Source of the DNA: Centrapalus pauciflorus
Taxonomy: Eukaryota > Streptophyta > Magnoliopsida > Asterales > Asteraceae
DNA: 64,000 bases
Direction of reading: 5' to 3'
NCBI GenBank assembly: GCA_020465985.1
Contig: JAANYP010004422.1
Location: forward strand, 186,001 to 250,000
Shown here: in pieces, positions 30,333 through 42,633 of the stretch
How the letters are laid out: every line of letters starts with the position of its first letter
Position numbering within the stretch: position 1 is the first letter of the stretch
Made by a program: the position numbers and the translations under genes
Notes under the pieces: generated by a model
Databases searched by the model: none
What the model was told of the DNA's origin: nothing
Seen by the model: only the letters and a program-made list of their open reading frames with translations

Positions 30333-33300
30333 GGCAACCACAGGACCCAACATAAGACAAGATGGCATATGGACAGAGGATGCTCTAGGCACATGACAGG
30401 CAACTCTGAATTCTTTTTCAAATTTCAAAAGCTTTGAAGGAGGGTTTGTTGCATTTGGAGGTAATTCCAAGGGAGGTAAGGTAACAGGTAAGGGTACTGT
30501 CAAAGAAGGCAACATGTTATTCAATGATGTTTTGTATGTTGAACAGCTGAAGTACAATTTACTAAGTGTGTCTCAAATCCGTGACAAACAAAATATTGTT
30601 TTGTTCACAGATTCTGAGTGCATTGTCCTTTCAAAAGATTTTAAAATACCTGAAAATCTTGTTTTACTAAGAACACCAAGAAAGGACAATGTCTACTGTT
30701 TGGACACAGATCTTTTATCCAAATCAAATACTTTAAGCTGTTTGATATCCAAAGCATCATCAAATATGTCTGCTCTTTGGCATAGAAGGATGTGTCACAT
30801 GAACTTCAAATCTATGAATGTTTTAGTCAAAAATAACTTGGTAAGAGGTTTACCACAGAAGGAGTTCATCTGTGATGATCGTTGTGTAGCATGTCAAAGG
30901 CAAGCAACACGAAACTTCTCATAAGGCCAAAGAAGTAAATTCAATCTCATCTGCTCTTCATCTTATTCATATGGATCTTTTTGGTCCAACATCTATTTTG
31001 AGTTTGAATAAAAGAGCTTATTGTTTAGTCATTGTTGATGATTTCACAAGGTTTACATGGGTTTACTTTCTTAGGACCAAGGATGAAACTGCTGAGCTAG
31101 TTAAATCCTTTATTCTTAAGATTGAAAACCAATCAAACTTAAAGGTTAAAGTGATCAGATCAGACAATGGAACTGAGTTTAAAAATCATATCCTAAACAG
31201 TTTCTGTGAGTCTAAAGGTATTGCAAGGCAATATAGTGCACCTAAAACACCACAACAAAATGGTGTAACTGAAAGGAAGAATAGAACTCCAATAGAGGCT
31301 GCTAGAACCATGCTAGCTGATTCCAAACTGCCAATGACCTTCTGGGCAGAGGCAGTAAATACAGCCTGTTATGTTCTAAATAGGGTTCAAATTGTTCAGT
31401 CACAAGGGAAAACTCCGTATGAGTTATTCCATCACAGGATTCCCTTAGTAGCCTTCCTAAAACCTTTTGGCTGTTCATGCACTATCCTACATACTAAAAC
31501 TCACTTACGAAAGTTTGAAAGTAAGGCTGAAGAAGGATTCTTTGTAGGATACTCTATTCAAAGCAAAGCCTATAGGGTGTATAACAGTGTGTCTAAAACC
31601 ATTGAAGAAAGTGCCAATGTTGAGTTTAAATGAAAACACTGCAAATATCAAAGGCACTGGTCCTAATTGGTTGTTTGATTTAGATTCACTAACAAATTAT
31701 CTGAGCTTTGTTGAGTTATCTGCAGGAACTGTTGGAAACAACGTTTAAACTGCCAGCCCAAATTCTATGCTGGTCACACAAATATTCAAGCTGTTGGCTC
31801 CAAGTTTCCAACAATTGCAGATTCTGCTACATGGGATGAGTACACTGTACTGCCACTTCTCTCTTGTGACCCACCAGGGGTCCTGACTGATCAACAAGAC
31901 ATAAATACAGAGTGTGAAGTGCCAATCCCAAGTCCTGAAGTAACAGCTCCATCCAATAGGGAAACAGTCCCATCTTCTGATCAAACTGTTACTGAAGCAG
32001 AATCCTCAAGTGGTGCTGAGGGTGATGATACAAATCTGGGAAGCTCATTTCAGACAGAAAGAGAACCCACACTCAGGGTTCACAAGTATCATCCTCTCAA
32101 CCAGATAATAGGAGACCCACGCACCCCTATGCAGACAAGGACAATGGTTCACAAGGAGTCCACTGATGCTGAATCAGCAGTCCCTGAATTCAGTCTAGCT
32201 GCCTTTGAACACGCATGCTTCATGTCATAATTGGAGCCAAAGAAGGCATCTGAGGCTCTGAAAGATCCATCTTGGATTGAGGCAATGCAAGAAGAACTTT
32301 AATTCAAGATTCAGAATGTATGGACTCTAGTTGACTTGCCTAAAGGTAAAAGGGCAATTGGTACAAGATGGGTTTACAGAAACAAAAAGGATGAGAGAGG
32401 TGTAGTGATCAAGAACAAAGCAAGGTTGGTAGCTCAAGGATATACTCAAGAAGAAGGAATAGATTATGATGATGTCTTTGCTCCAGTAGCAAGGATAGAA
32501 GCCATCAGACTGTTCCTAGCTTATGCCAGCTTCAAAGGGTTCAAAGTGTACCAATTGGATGTGAAATCTGCATTCTTGTATGGTACAATCGAAGAAGAGG
32601 TTTATGTGTGTCAACCCCCTAGATTTGAGGACTATAAGTATCCAGACAGAGTTTACAAGTTAGACAAAGCTCTCTTTGGACTTCACCAAGCCCCAAGAGC
32701 ATGGTATGATACTTTGTCTTCATATCTTCTACAGAATGGATTCAAGAGAGGTACTCTGGACAAGACATTATTCACAAAGGCCATCAAATCAGAGATTCTT
32801 CTTGTTCAAATCTATGTTGATGATATCATCTTTGGATCAACAAATGACGTTCTATGCAAGGAGTTTGAATCCTTGATGCACAAGAAGTTTCAAATGAGTT
32901 CAATGGGGAACTAACCATCTTTCTAGAATTGCAGGTCAAGCAAAAACCTACTAGACTTTTTATAAGTCAATCAAAGTATGTGAATGACATCCTGGAAAAG
33001 TTTGGATACAAGGATACCAAAGTGGCCAGCACACCAATGGACACTCATAAGCAGCTTGATGCAGATAAAGAAGGAGTGGATGTGGATATTCATTTATACA
33101 GATCCTTGATAGGTTCCCTAATGTATCTCACATATTCTAGACCTGATATAATGTTTGCTGTTGATGTTTGTGCCAGGTTTCAATGTGCTCCAAAGGATTC
33201 ACATTTGTTTGCTGTTAAGAGAATCTTTAGATACCTCAAGGGCCAACCAAAATTGGGCCTATGGTATCCTAAGGACTCTCCTCTTGAACTAACAACTTAT

Positions 33301-33756
33301 TCTGACAGTGACTATGGAGGTTGCAACATAGACAGAAAGTCCACAACTGGTGGATGTCAATATCTAGGAGCAAGACTAGTCTCTTGGCAGTGCAAAAAGC
33401 AGACCACAGTCTCCACTTCATCCATTGAGGCAGAATACATTGCAGCTGCCAGCTGCTGTTCCCAAGTAATGTGGATTCAGAACCAACTGAGAGACTATGG
33501 TATGAACTTTCTATCTAATCCTATTTATATTGACAGTTCAAGTGCAATAAGCATTGTACAAAATCTAGTGAAATTTCCCAAAACCAAGCACATAGACATT
33601 AGATTTCATTTTATAAGGGACTGTAATGAGAAGAAATTAATCCAAGTTACCAAAATTCATACAGATGATCAGTTAGCTGCTCTATTTACAAAACCATTTG
33701 ATGTAGGAAGATTCACCTATCTAGTATCAAATATTGGTATGGTTAATATGGATTAA
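30333..33756 (+). pseudogene. Pol of B2: protease, integrase, RT, RNase H
   Basis: Colinear with B1. The protease site reads WHMDRGCSRHMTG, so the catalytic D-S-G is D-R-G. Integrase has LWHRRMCH, HMDLFGPT (here preceded by Leu-Ile), RSDNGTEF and TERKNRT. RT has QLDVKSAFL, LHQAPRAWYD and YVDDIIFG. RNase H has YSDSDYGG and STSSIEAEY. Frameshifts near 30415, 30900, 31633 and 32915 and stops near 31745, 32228 and 32300 inactivate it. Confidence 0.9.
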
Positions 33757-33816
33757 TTTGTTTTTCATTATTCTCTCTTATTTTATGAGGAACATACTTA
33801 TTAAATGTGCTTAGTT

Positions 33817-33826
33817 AAGGGGGAGA
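33817..33826 (+). other. Internal polypurine tract after pol of B2
   Basis: AAGGGGGAGA, nearly identical to the terminal tract at 36953-36962, lies 60 bases after the RNase H stop and before ORF3. Confidence 0.65.
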
Positions 33827-33856
33827 CACTGTTTCATCAAATGATGCTCAATTTCC

Positions 33857-33892
33857 AACTAACAGCTTGAGAATATTCTCAAGCTGCTAGTT
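33857..33892 (+). other. Inverted repeat (hairpin) in the pol/ORF3 spacer of B2
   Basis: Arms AACTAACAGCTTGAG and CTCAAGCTGCTAGTT, one mismatch in 15, around an AATATT centre. The arm is the same CAAGCTGCTAGTT motif that recurs in the LTRs. B1 has an imperfect form at about 11784-11820. Confidence 0.7.
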
Positions 33893-34003
33893 CATTTCTC
33901 GAACTGTTAGTTGTTTCACTTGGTCTGTCAAGTGTGCAGGGTAATTCAGTCATTCTCCATAAGATTGTGCGCGGGACTGGATATTTTTAAAAAACCCAAA
34001 ACC

Positions 34004-34010
34004 TTTAAAG
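34004..34010 (+). promoter_or_regulatory. Candidate TATA-like site upstream of ORF3 of B2
   Basis: TTTAAAG followed by a pyrimidine-rich leader of about 120 bases without ATG up to the ORF3 start, as in B1. Confidence 0.33.
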
Positions 34011-34132
34011 TCCCAGTTTCATTCAATTGTAACTACCAATTGCAAAAATATCTTCCACAATCTTTTCATCTTCTCTCTCTGAGCGATTCCCACACAGTCG
34101 TTCCAATCCTTAAATCACCGTCTTGATCTCAA

Positions 34133-36858
34133 ATGGAGTTTGTCAAGGAACATAACTGCCTACCCTACTCTCTCAAACATGCTGAACTCCAACCATTCCA
34201 TGACATGATGGATTTTCTTCATGGTTCCCATATCCATTATGCTCTAACTGTCAATCCCACCATATACGTCTCACACATAGAGCAGTTTTGGAAATCCTCC
34301 ACTGTCAATACCATTAATGGAGTCACTTCTTTTGCATCAATCATTGATGGTAACCCCATTACCATCACTGAGGAGACAATACGCCAACATATGCAACTTC
34401 AAGATGCCACATGTATATCTGATCTCTCTCTTACTGCTTTACACGAAGGTCTTTTTGCTATTGGGTATAGGTGCCCTACTGATTCTTTTACCTTCTACAA
34501 AGCACATTTTGGTCCTAAATGGAAATATCTGGTGCATATTATTCAGCAGTGTATAAGCCCTAAAAGAACTGGCTGGTTTGAATTTTCTTCAAATATTGCC
34601 ACGGCCTTAGTGTGCTTATTAACAGGCCAACAATTTAATTTTTCAAATATGATTATTCAATATGATTATTGATGTATCCACGGTTTTTGGCAGAAATAAT
34701 TACAAAGTCTTGCAATAATTTTAAAGTACATAAAAGGATACATGTTTCTCATAGGCACTCTTTATCTACAATTAAAAGGCTTTTGAAACCAAGTGCCAAT
34801 TTTAACAATGTGGATGTCACATTGCCTTCTGCAATGCAGGGTATTAATCCAAGAATCAGAGGAGAGGGTCCTGAGCAGGCTCAGCCATACATTACTGCTT
34901 CACCCCCAAGACCCCAACCCACTCCTCATGATACATATACTTCCTCTGCTCCTTCTACTATACATACTTCCCCAGCCCCTCACTGAAAATGTAGAAAAGA
35001 CAAAGGGTTGTAGGAGCTCCTTCCTCCTCAGTCCAATTCCCAGAGCCAAATAGCCCTGTGCAGGGGAACACTCCTGCACAGAATATCGATAGGGAACCCA
35101 ATGAGGATACTCCCACCCTCAACTTGGAGGTGATCATCCCATCAGAGGATGTTCATATGGGTTTTGTGACTGGTACTACTGATGTCTCTACACAAGAGGC
35201 ACAGGACAGTATGAACATATCTAAGACCACACCCATGGCAACAGAGGGTGTGCAAGCACCTTCTGGAAGTCCCCAGTACGAAGAACAAAGGGGCCCAGAT
35301 GTTTCTACTTCTGGAATTCATGCCAGTGATAGATCTCAAATACCACTATCATTTGAAGATCTTGAGGCTAGTCTGCAACTAATGGCTTTGACAGATCAAC
35401 AGCTGAAACCTGTTGTAGCAATTTTGGAACGTTACAAGTCCATTATTGCTGCACAGGGATCTCAAATCATAGCCCTACAACAACTCACAGCAGCACAACA
35501 ACAGCGCCTTGATCAGTTTCATCTTGGTTTCACTCTGTGTGGAAACAAGATCATCCAGCTCGAGAAGATGGTTCGATCCCTGCTTGCAAAGGTTTTTGGT
35601 CCTCCTGGACAAACCAATGCATCAAAAAAGGGGAGAATCAGGAGATCCCTCATCCAGTCCAAACAGCTTTAACTTCTCCACCAACAGCTTCAGTTTCTAG
35701 GCTAACAGTCCCAACAGTTTCTCAAGCTGTTAGTCTAGAAGCTCAAGCTGTTCCCAGCAAATCAAGTGGGGTGGTTATCAAAGAAGGTTCTCAAGCTCCT
35801 GCCTCAGTAGTCCAATCCACGGTATCAGCTTCCAAAGACAAGGGAAAGGGTATTTTGATTGAGCCTCCAAAGATCAAATTCATTTCTAAAGAAGCCCAAG
35901 TTGGCCATGATGCTGAACTGGCAAGGAAATTAGCAGAAGAACAAGATGAGATTCTAGACCAGCAAACCCATGAACCAATGGGAGATGATGAAACCTTAGG
36001 AGATTACCTAAGAGGGTTTATGGTCAAGGATAGTCAAAAGAAGACGAAAAGGCCAATAGGGCCTTCAAAAGCAGAACACAGAAGATTTTTGATAAATTTC
36101 TCTGCTACAGCTGGGATATCAAAAGTAATTCCTCAATCATGGTCAATAGAAAAGCTTCAGGCTTTATATGACAAAGAAAAGGAGAAGGAAAAAGCATTCA
36201 CAGCCTCCCAACAATTCCATGTTCCATAAGAACCAGTTCAAACTATTGCTCACGATCCTCAATCTGAAACCATTCAACAAGCAAAGTTTGAACAGGTAAA
36301 GAGAGTGCTGTTTGATCAACAGCTGCAAAAGGCGATGGAAATTGAAAAGGTCCTGGATCAGCATGACTTCTCTAAACATCCTATTACTTAGTGGTATACT
36401 AAGTCAATGGATGACATTGATTTAGTGTATCATTTTGTAATCAAAAGAGAGGCTGGTCCAGAGGAAGAATTTAAAAGCCTAATCCACCTGGTACAGAGAC
36501 TGACTAGAAATGAACTGACACAAATGCATCATATTGGAGCTGCCAGTCACTCTAGGTCACCTATTGTATGGGTTCATCAAAATTTGAAAGATCTCAGAAT
36601 CATTTTTGACCCAGAGTCTACGAGAGTAGATATAGAAGCTGCCAAGGAAATGAAGATTGTACAAATTGATTTATATGCAAAATCCATGACATATAGACTC
36701 AAGCTTGTAGACATATCCAGCAGATTCTACAATTTTGAATTTCTTAATTTGCAAAAGCATGGCTACTCCAAATGAGCTATATGAAGATTGATTGTGATAA
36801 AGTGGAGTTGAAGAGAGAATTCATAAAAGCTATAAGGCAGAAACTTTCACAGTTGTAA
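34133..36858 (+). pseudogene. ORF3 of B2
   Basis: Starts MEFVKEHNCLPYSLKH, like B1. The N-terminal domain has SHIEQFWKSSTV and KRTGWFEFSSNIA, the middle is Pro/Ser/Gln-rich, and the C-terminal domain has KREAGPEEEFKSL and KSMTYRLKL. It is broken by a deletion or frameshift near 34665, a TGA at 34984-34986, a frameshift near 35640, a TAA near 36228 and a TAG near 36389. The lysine codon replaced by TAG in B1 is AAG here (near 35567). No membrane segment. Function unknown. Confidence 0.83.
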
Positions 36859-36950
36859 GTTTTTGGATGCCTTAGTTTGTATATAACAGTTTTACTTTGT
36901 TTTATTTCCTTATTTGTATAGAAACATAAAGTCTTGTGTAAAGAATTTAA

Positions 36951-36963
36951 GTTAGGGGGAGAT
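36951..36963 (+). other. Polypurine tract of B2
   Basis: GTTAGGGGGAGAT immediately before the 3' LTR. Confidence 0.92.
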
Positions 36964-37530
36964 TGTTGGGAAATATTCTAAGTATGTCAAGCTGTTAGTT
37001 AGATTTCTCAAACTGTTAGTAGTATTTCTGTGTAATTACAAAGTTCAAGCTGCTAGTTAACAAGTTCAAGCTGCTAGTTCAAAAGTTCAAGCTGTCAGAG
37101 TTAAAAGTTCAAGCTGCTCAACAGATTAACAACAGAAAGTGCTGAAATTCAGGAAGTGATATATATTTCAAGATTTGAATATCTTCCAAGCATATATACT
37201 ACCAGAGAAATCAGAGTTCATAAAGGAAACAAATCTGAAGGCTATATATATAGATAGACTAGGTCTTTCTATTGTAAGTCTGTACGTGCGAGTTCTGTAA
37301 TTGTGGGATTCATTGTAGTTGCTTTCTGATTTATTAAAACCAGTGATTTTGGCAATATAAAGGATTTGATTTTGATTATATTTATTTGTTATTTATTCTG
37401 AAATTTTTCTTAAAACAATTAAGTGTTATTCCGCAAACTTCTGAATTGGACTTTGATTCAAAAACAAGTTTATCGGTTTACACTCTGATTTATTAAAACC
37501 AGTTAATCTTAGGTGATTTTGATCTTGACA
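36964..37530 (+). repeat. 3' LTR of B2
   Basis: 567 bp. Compared with the 5' LTR it has one extra unit of an 18-20 bp CAAGCTGCTAGTT repeat, and about 85 bp near position 37330 are replaced by TTATTAAAACC, a copy of sequence found closer to the LTR end. The target duplication TAGTT follows at 37531-37535. From 37536 to 38047 I see only AT-rich non-coding DNA. Confidence 0.93.
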
Positions 37531-38052
37531 TAGTTGGATGACATGTTGCCGGTCACCAGGTCATCCAATTACTTAACTGAAACAATTGTAAAAGCACATT
37601 AAATGTGCACAAAAAAAAGACACTACATATGTGTGTACAAACTCAAAAATGCAAAGCTATTTTGTATCAATTTTTCAAACCAAAATTAGTAAAACACTTC
37701 TAGAGGAGTCGACACAAGAGAAAAATCGCAAGAAATAAATAATTTGATGGAGAAGGGCACACCGCACACGCTTTGATGTTGTTTTACGAATTGGAGAAAA
37801 TTATACATAAAATCAATGTACCTTTGATTTTTTTGTATATTAAGTCCCTGTACCAAAATCGTTTCCATAAAATTCGTTCAACTTGGAATTTATACGAATT
37901 GTGTTGTTTTACGGGATTTTTAGAAGTTTTTCTTAAGAATTTGTTAAGTTAAAGTACTTTTAATAAAAATTCTATATGCAGTGTTTTTTAAGTTGAAAGA
38001 TTGTTATGGAAACGTTTTTTATGTAATGCTTTATTCGAATATACTAAGGTGG

Positions 38053-39918
38053 TGTAACACCCCTCCCGATCCCGGAAATGCCACGTCAATTCAATACACA
38101 GGTGGCTTATCGCAATAGCTCTATTATGCACACGTCACAGGATAACTCGAAACCACTATTAATTTAAAACTTTTAAACAAACACTATCAATATGATAATC
38201 CACTGATTACATAATCCCAAAAGCTGCTAACATAATTAACACTGATTAGATCATTACACAAAACTAACACCAAGCTCCCCAGATGATTCCCTATCCCAGC
38301 TCATCAAGCACGGCTACAAATCCTGTCACTGATGCCCTGAACATGGAAGACTCGAATACGTAAGCTCGAAAGCTCGTGAGTACTCGAGGGTTAGACTCTG
38401 CACAGTAACACATAGCATGCATACACGTCGCACATACACACAACACAAGCTCAATCTCTGTCCCTGACAATCAACATCTCAATACAGGTATGAACACATA
38501 GCATGCTCATGCCACACAAGCCTCTGCTCAGAGACATATGAGATCCAATGCTCAATGAGATACCCATCTCAAATGGGGAAACTCTTCCCCTCCTGCACCC
38601 TAGCTATACTCATGGCTAACAGGATTCACAGGCTCAGGAGCGACCTGAGAATAAACACAACCATATATATATGGGGACCCTACTCAGGGTTGAACAGAGC
38701 TACTCAGCTCCCGCGATAACTCATCGCAATCACGGTACCATGGATCTCATACATAATTTATATCCACATATAAAGAAAGGAAGGATCATACCTGGCGCCC
38801 ACGTCCCTGTCTCATTCACAATACACAATATACACATACACGAAGCTAGCTACACAGTTATGACTCGTAAAACGGTCCCGGGTTTGAAAAGGAACTCGGG
38901 TACTCACCTGGTCGATCCACAAATCTCAAAATCTCTAACTCGGCTCGGCTCGCTGACTCGTCCCTGAAATCGCACGGATCCCAACCGTTAACACAAACTC
39001 ATTTCAAAAGATACACATAACAATTTATAACTCGACTCATAACCGACCCGAAGCCCCGAAACAATCCCAACCGAAAACCCCGAAAACCCGATCAAAACCC
39101 GGCTCAAAAGTCCCAAACGAAACCCCGAAGACCCAACTCGAACACGACCCAATAATAGCCCCAACGGAACCCCCAAACCAACCCAAATAACCCCCAAGAT
39201 CTGCCAAAACCGCCTCCTCCCTGCCCAGCAATCGCGCCCGCGTCCCAGAAGTCTCGGCCGCGCCTTGATCGCGGTCGCGCCGCCCCTCCATCGCGGCCGC
39301 GCTGACTGCTGTCTTCTTCTTCCCTGCTTTTGCTGCTCTGCTTCGGCCAGGGTTAAAATACCCCCAGAAACTCGATTTCAGCCTCATATAAACCTCATAA
39401 CTCACTTACAGACTTCACCATATTAACCCAAAACTATTTCCACAACCATAACCACATATATACACAAATTTAAGCTACAAAATCGAAAGCTTTTACCTTG
39501 AACTCAAGAACACGAAATTGGAGAAGATGAAGATTCAAACTCAGCAATTAACTCATGGAATTGGAAGCTTTTCTGCTGGAAGTTCATGAACACACATACA
39601 CACACTTCACACTTAGGTTCCCAAATGAAACAAAAGGAAAAGAACGCACGTATATGATTTCTCTATTTTTGGCGGGTTCCGACCCCAATAACCCGAACCC
39701 GATACCGCAATTTCACAATTAATATCCACTTTACCCAATTAATTCCACGAACCCAAATATACAATTAATCCACTAAATTTATAATCCGGAGACACGTAAC
39801 TCGTAGCCCGACACGTATCAATCCACTACTCGGGATCTCATTGGTCCGACACAATTATAATTATTTAAATATCCACTAAAATAATTCCACATAATAACTC
39901 TGAAAACGGGGTGTTACA
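38053..39918 (-). repeat. 3' LTR of the gag-only gypsy element
   Basis: TGTAACACC at both ends (TGTAACACCCC...GGGGTGTTACA), notably GC-richer than its surroundings. A 122-codon frame on the minus strand (39405-39037) recurs in the other LTR only because the LTRs are copies; nothing supports a protein. Confidence 0.93.
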
Positions 39919-39937
39919 AATCCTCCCCTCTTAAAAA
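39919..39937 (-). other. Polypurine tract of the gypsy element
   Basis: On the minus strand TTTTTAAGAGGGGAGGATT lies directly before the 3' LTR. Confidence 0.85.
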
Positions 39938-41102
39938 GATTCCGTCCCCGGAATCTATCGCAAGCCCATTCGCAAATACACATCCCTAAGTCAAGTCCCC
40001 GAAATGTTGATTCACAACTCTCGATATAATTATCAATACTCTTGACAAATTCGCATTTGAACTCTGAATGACACAATCATCACTGATACACATCTTTATT
40101 TCAACTCTCGAAGTAAGTCAATTCCCTCAAATCTTTAGCTCAATTTAGGCAATCCACTAATAACTCGGTTAAATCCCCTAATTCACGTATCGGCAACTGA
40201 TAGATCCTCTATTCACAGAATATTCACGTGGCGTCACCTCGTAAGCCACTCAAATCCACATATGATCTCAATCCATCGATTTTCACTCTCTTTTATCACA
40301 TACTCGCATAACTCCATATAGATTATCCACTAACACAACACATAAAGACATCTCCATCGAATCACTAAACGCAAGCTCATAAACATGGTTAAACTCATAA
40401 ATGGATTAAATCCACTCGCAATAGATTAATCCACTATCACAACAGAACTCTGGACTCTTTTCATCACAACAGATAAACATAGCTCATAAAACGCAATATC
40501 ATAGATACGGATAGCACACACACAAGGGCTTAAATCCACTATCACAACAGAACTCTCAGCTCTTTTCACCACCCAGATAAACGCATCTCGCAAAGCACAA
40601 TATCACAGATAGGGATAGCACACACAAGAATTTAAATCCACTATTAATATGACACTCCACTATCAGGGTTGATCAATCCACTAGCACATCACAATATATT
40701 CCGCTCTCACATACACACCCAGATCACAGTAGCCCAACTCTAGCACATTGACTACACATATATACCCCGTTCAGCCCATATACACAATTTCGCCCCTCTG
40801 TCACTGAATCCCACAATCACAAACACACTCGCATTAATTATTCACATAATTTGATCCACTAATATGACACAATGCCCAATTCCAGAACTCTGATAATCCA
40901 TCTTACCACAATATATCTCATTCTCACACACATACCCAGATACAACAATCACATATAACCCATACACAACCCTTCTACACCTTTATCACTGAGCCACATA
41001 ACCACAGACAAAACGAAGCAGTCACACACAACAGAACACATACACTTATCACAGACATAGCCCAATAGCCCGCCCCACAACTGACACACACTCTAAGCAA
41101 GC
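39938..41102 (-). other. Non-coding interior of the gag-only gypsy element
   Basis: About 1.2 kb where pol would be expected. It holds no long frame and no pol motif. It is built of loose repeats of AATCCACTA, TCACAACAGAACTC and CACACACAAG, which look like old internal duplications. Confidence 0.7.
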
Positions 41103-42473
41103 TCAAAAAAGCATACCCGATATCATATCAGTAGTATCTCGAGCTTCCTCTGCGGTCGCCTGAAAGACCCGACCCCGTGTTCTAGTACCACGACGACCGG
41201 ATGACGACGACCCTGCTCTGGCCCCACTGGAACTCGCACCCTGCACCACTGGCTCCATCTCTGGACAATCTCGCACTCTATGCCCCGGCCTCCCACAACG
41301 GAAACACAATGGCTCTGGAACAGTACACGTGGCGGCAGCATGCCCACGCTGACCGCATCGATAACACCTGGGCATACACGGCCCACTATGGCGTCGGTTA
41401 CATATCGGGCACTCCCGATCTCCAACCGGACTGTCTCCTCTATCTCCTCCACCTCGAGGCCTCTGCCCTACGCTGCTCTGGCTCTACTCTGTGTATCTCG
41501 AACTCTGCCTCTAACTCTGCCTCTCTGATCTCTGGCTCCGCCCCGGACCACCTGACCTCTGCTCCCCGTCTCTGTCTCTATCTCTATCTCGATCCCGTCT
41601 GTCTCTCGAACTCTGTCCCGAACGCCGCTTTCTGGAATCGTCTCTGGAATGCCTCCGGTCTCTCAAGGACCGCTCAGGAGTCCTCGCACGTCGCCGCTGA
41701 AAGGATGGCTCCTCCCTCTGCTTGGCTATCTCCCGCTCCCTTATGCGGGCCATCTCTGATGCTCTGGCGAAGGTAGGCGTCTCATGCATTCCAACGAACT
41801 CTCTGATGTCTGCTCGCAATCCCTCGATGAACGCATCGACCTTTTGCTGTTCGGTGGCGATGTGATGAGTTGCAAACTGGGAGTGCTCGTTGAACCGGTC
41901 CACGTACTGCTGCACCGTCATCTCTCCCTGCCGCAATTGCAAGAATCTACGCTCCATCTCTCGTCTCTCATCTCTTGGGATGTACTGTAGTTCGAACACA
42001 ACCCTGAACTGATCCCACGTCATCGCAGATGCCGCAGAAGATGTCATCACTGACTCTATGGACTGCCACCACTGTGACGCCCCTCCCCTCAACAGATAGG
42101 TCGCATAACCGACCATATCTCTCGGCTCCACATGCGCAACTCTGAAGGCTGCCTCTACTTCTCGTTCCCATGCCATAGCCATCCCTGACTTACCATCACC
42201 TCTGAACTGGGGTGGATCTCCTGTCATAAAATCCTTAAAGGATCCGCCCCTTCGCGTAGAAGGTGAAGCACTAACCTCTGACCCTGTCACCGTCGGCTGA
42301 ATAACTGGCCCCGGACTCTGACCCAAACCATGACCCTGCTCACGCTGCTGTCTGTAGAACTCTGTCAAAACCTCAAACAGCTCTGATCTACGGATATACT
42401 CGTCGCCCACTGGCTTACCCGCACCGGATCCCTCACCCTGATCTGCCATAATAATCTGCACAAATCGAAACAA
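41103..42473 (-). pseudogene. Gag of the gypsy element
   Basis: The likely start is the MADQGEGSG Met at 42449. A retrotransposon gag domain (FMTGDPPQFRGDG, AAFRVAHVEPRDM, WWQSIE, FELQYIPRDERREMER, LRQGEMTVQQYVDRF) is followed by an Arg/Asp/Ser-rich basic stretch, then two zinc knuckles: CYRCGQRGHAAATC and CFRCGRPGHRVRDC. Upstream of the first knuckle is a further CPIC. Two TAG codons about nine codons apart (41513-41511 and near 41486) interrupt it in one frame; both could be C-to-T changes of CAG. The frame ends at DMISGMLF, the place where gag normally meets protease, so pol is lost from that point. Confidence 0.88.
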
Positions 42474-42612
42474 TTGAGAACCACAGATAAATCACCCAGC
42501 ATTATACACTAAGCCAGGTTAATTAACTCCACTAATATCAATCGCAATGGATCCCCCATGGATCGAAACAAGGTTTAAGTTAAGCATCCACTACTGATAC
42601 TCAGACTTCAAA

Positions 42613-42630
42613 CCACAAGCTCTGATACCA
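42613..42630 (-). other. Primer binding site of the gypsy element
   Basis: TGGTATCAGAGCTTGTGG on the minus strand, three bases inside the 5' LTR; Met tRNA type. Confidence 0.88.
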
Positions 42631-42633
42631 TGC

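Larger units (their letters stand above)
27062..37530 (+). mobile_element. Family B copia (Sirevirus-like) element B2, full length
   Basis: A 10.5-kb plus-strand element flanked by the 5-bp target duplication TAGTT, with a 624-bp 5' LTR and a 567-bp 3' LTR. The internal order is gag, protease, integrase, RT, RNase H, ORF3, as in B1. Many stops and frameshifts, and structural differences between its LTRs, make it more decayed than B1. Confidence 0.96.

Noticed and set aside
39037..39405. A 122-codon Arg/Lys-rich frame, repeated at 43618-43986
   Set aside because: It lies in both LTRs of one element and is repeated only for that reason. No family features and no start context.
41201..41776. 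A 191-codon frame on the plus strand
   Set aside because: Antisense shadow of the gypsy gag zinc-knuckle and basic region.
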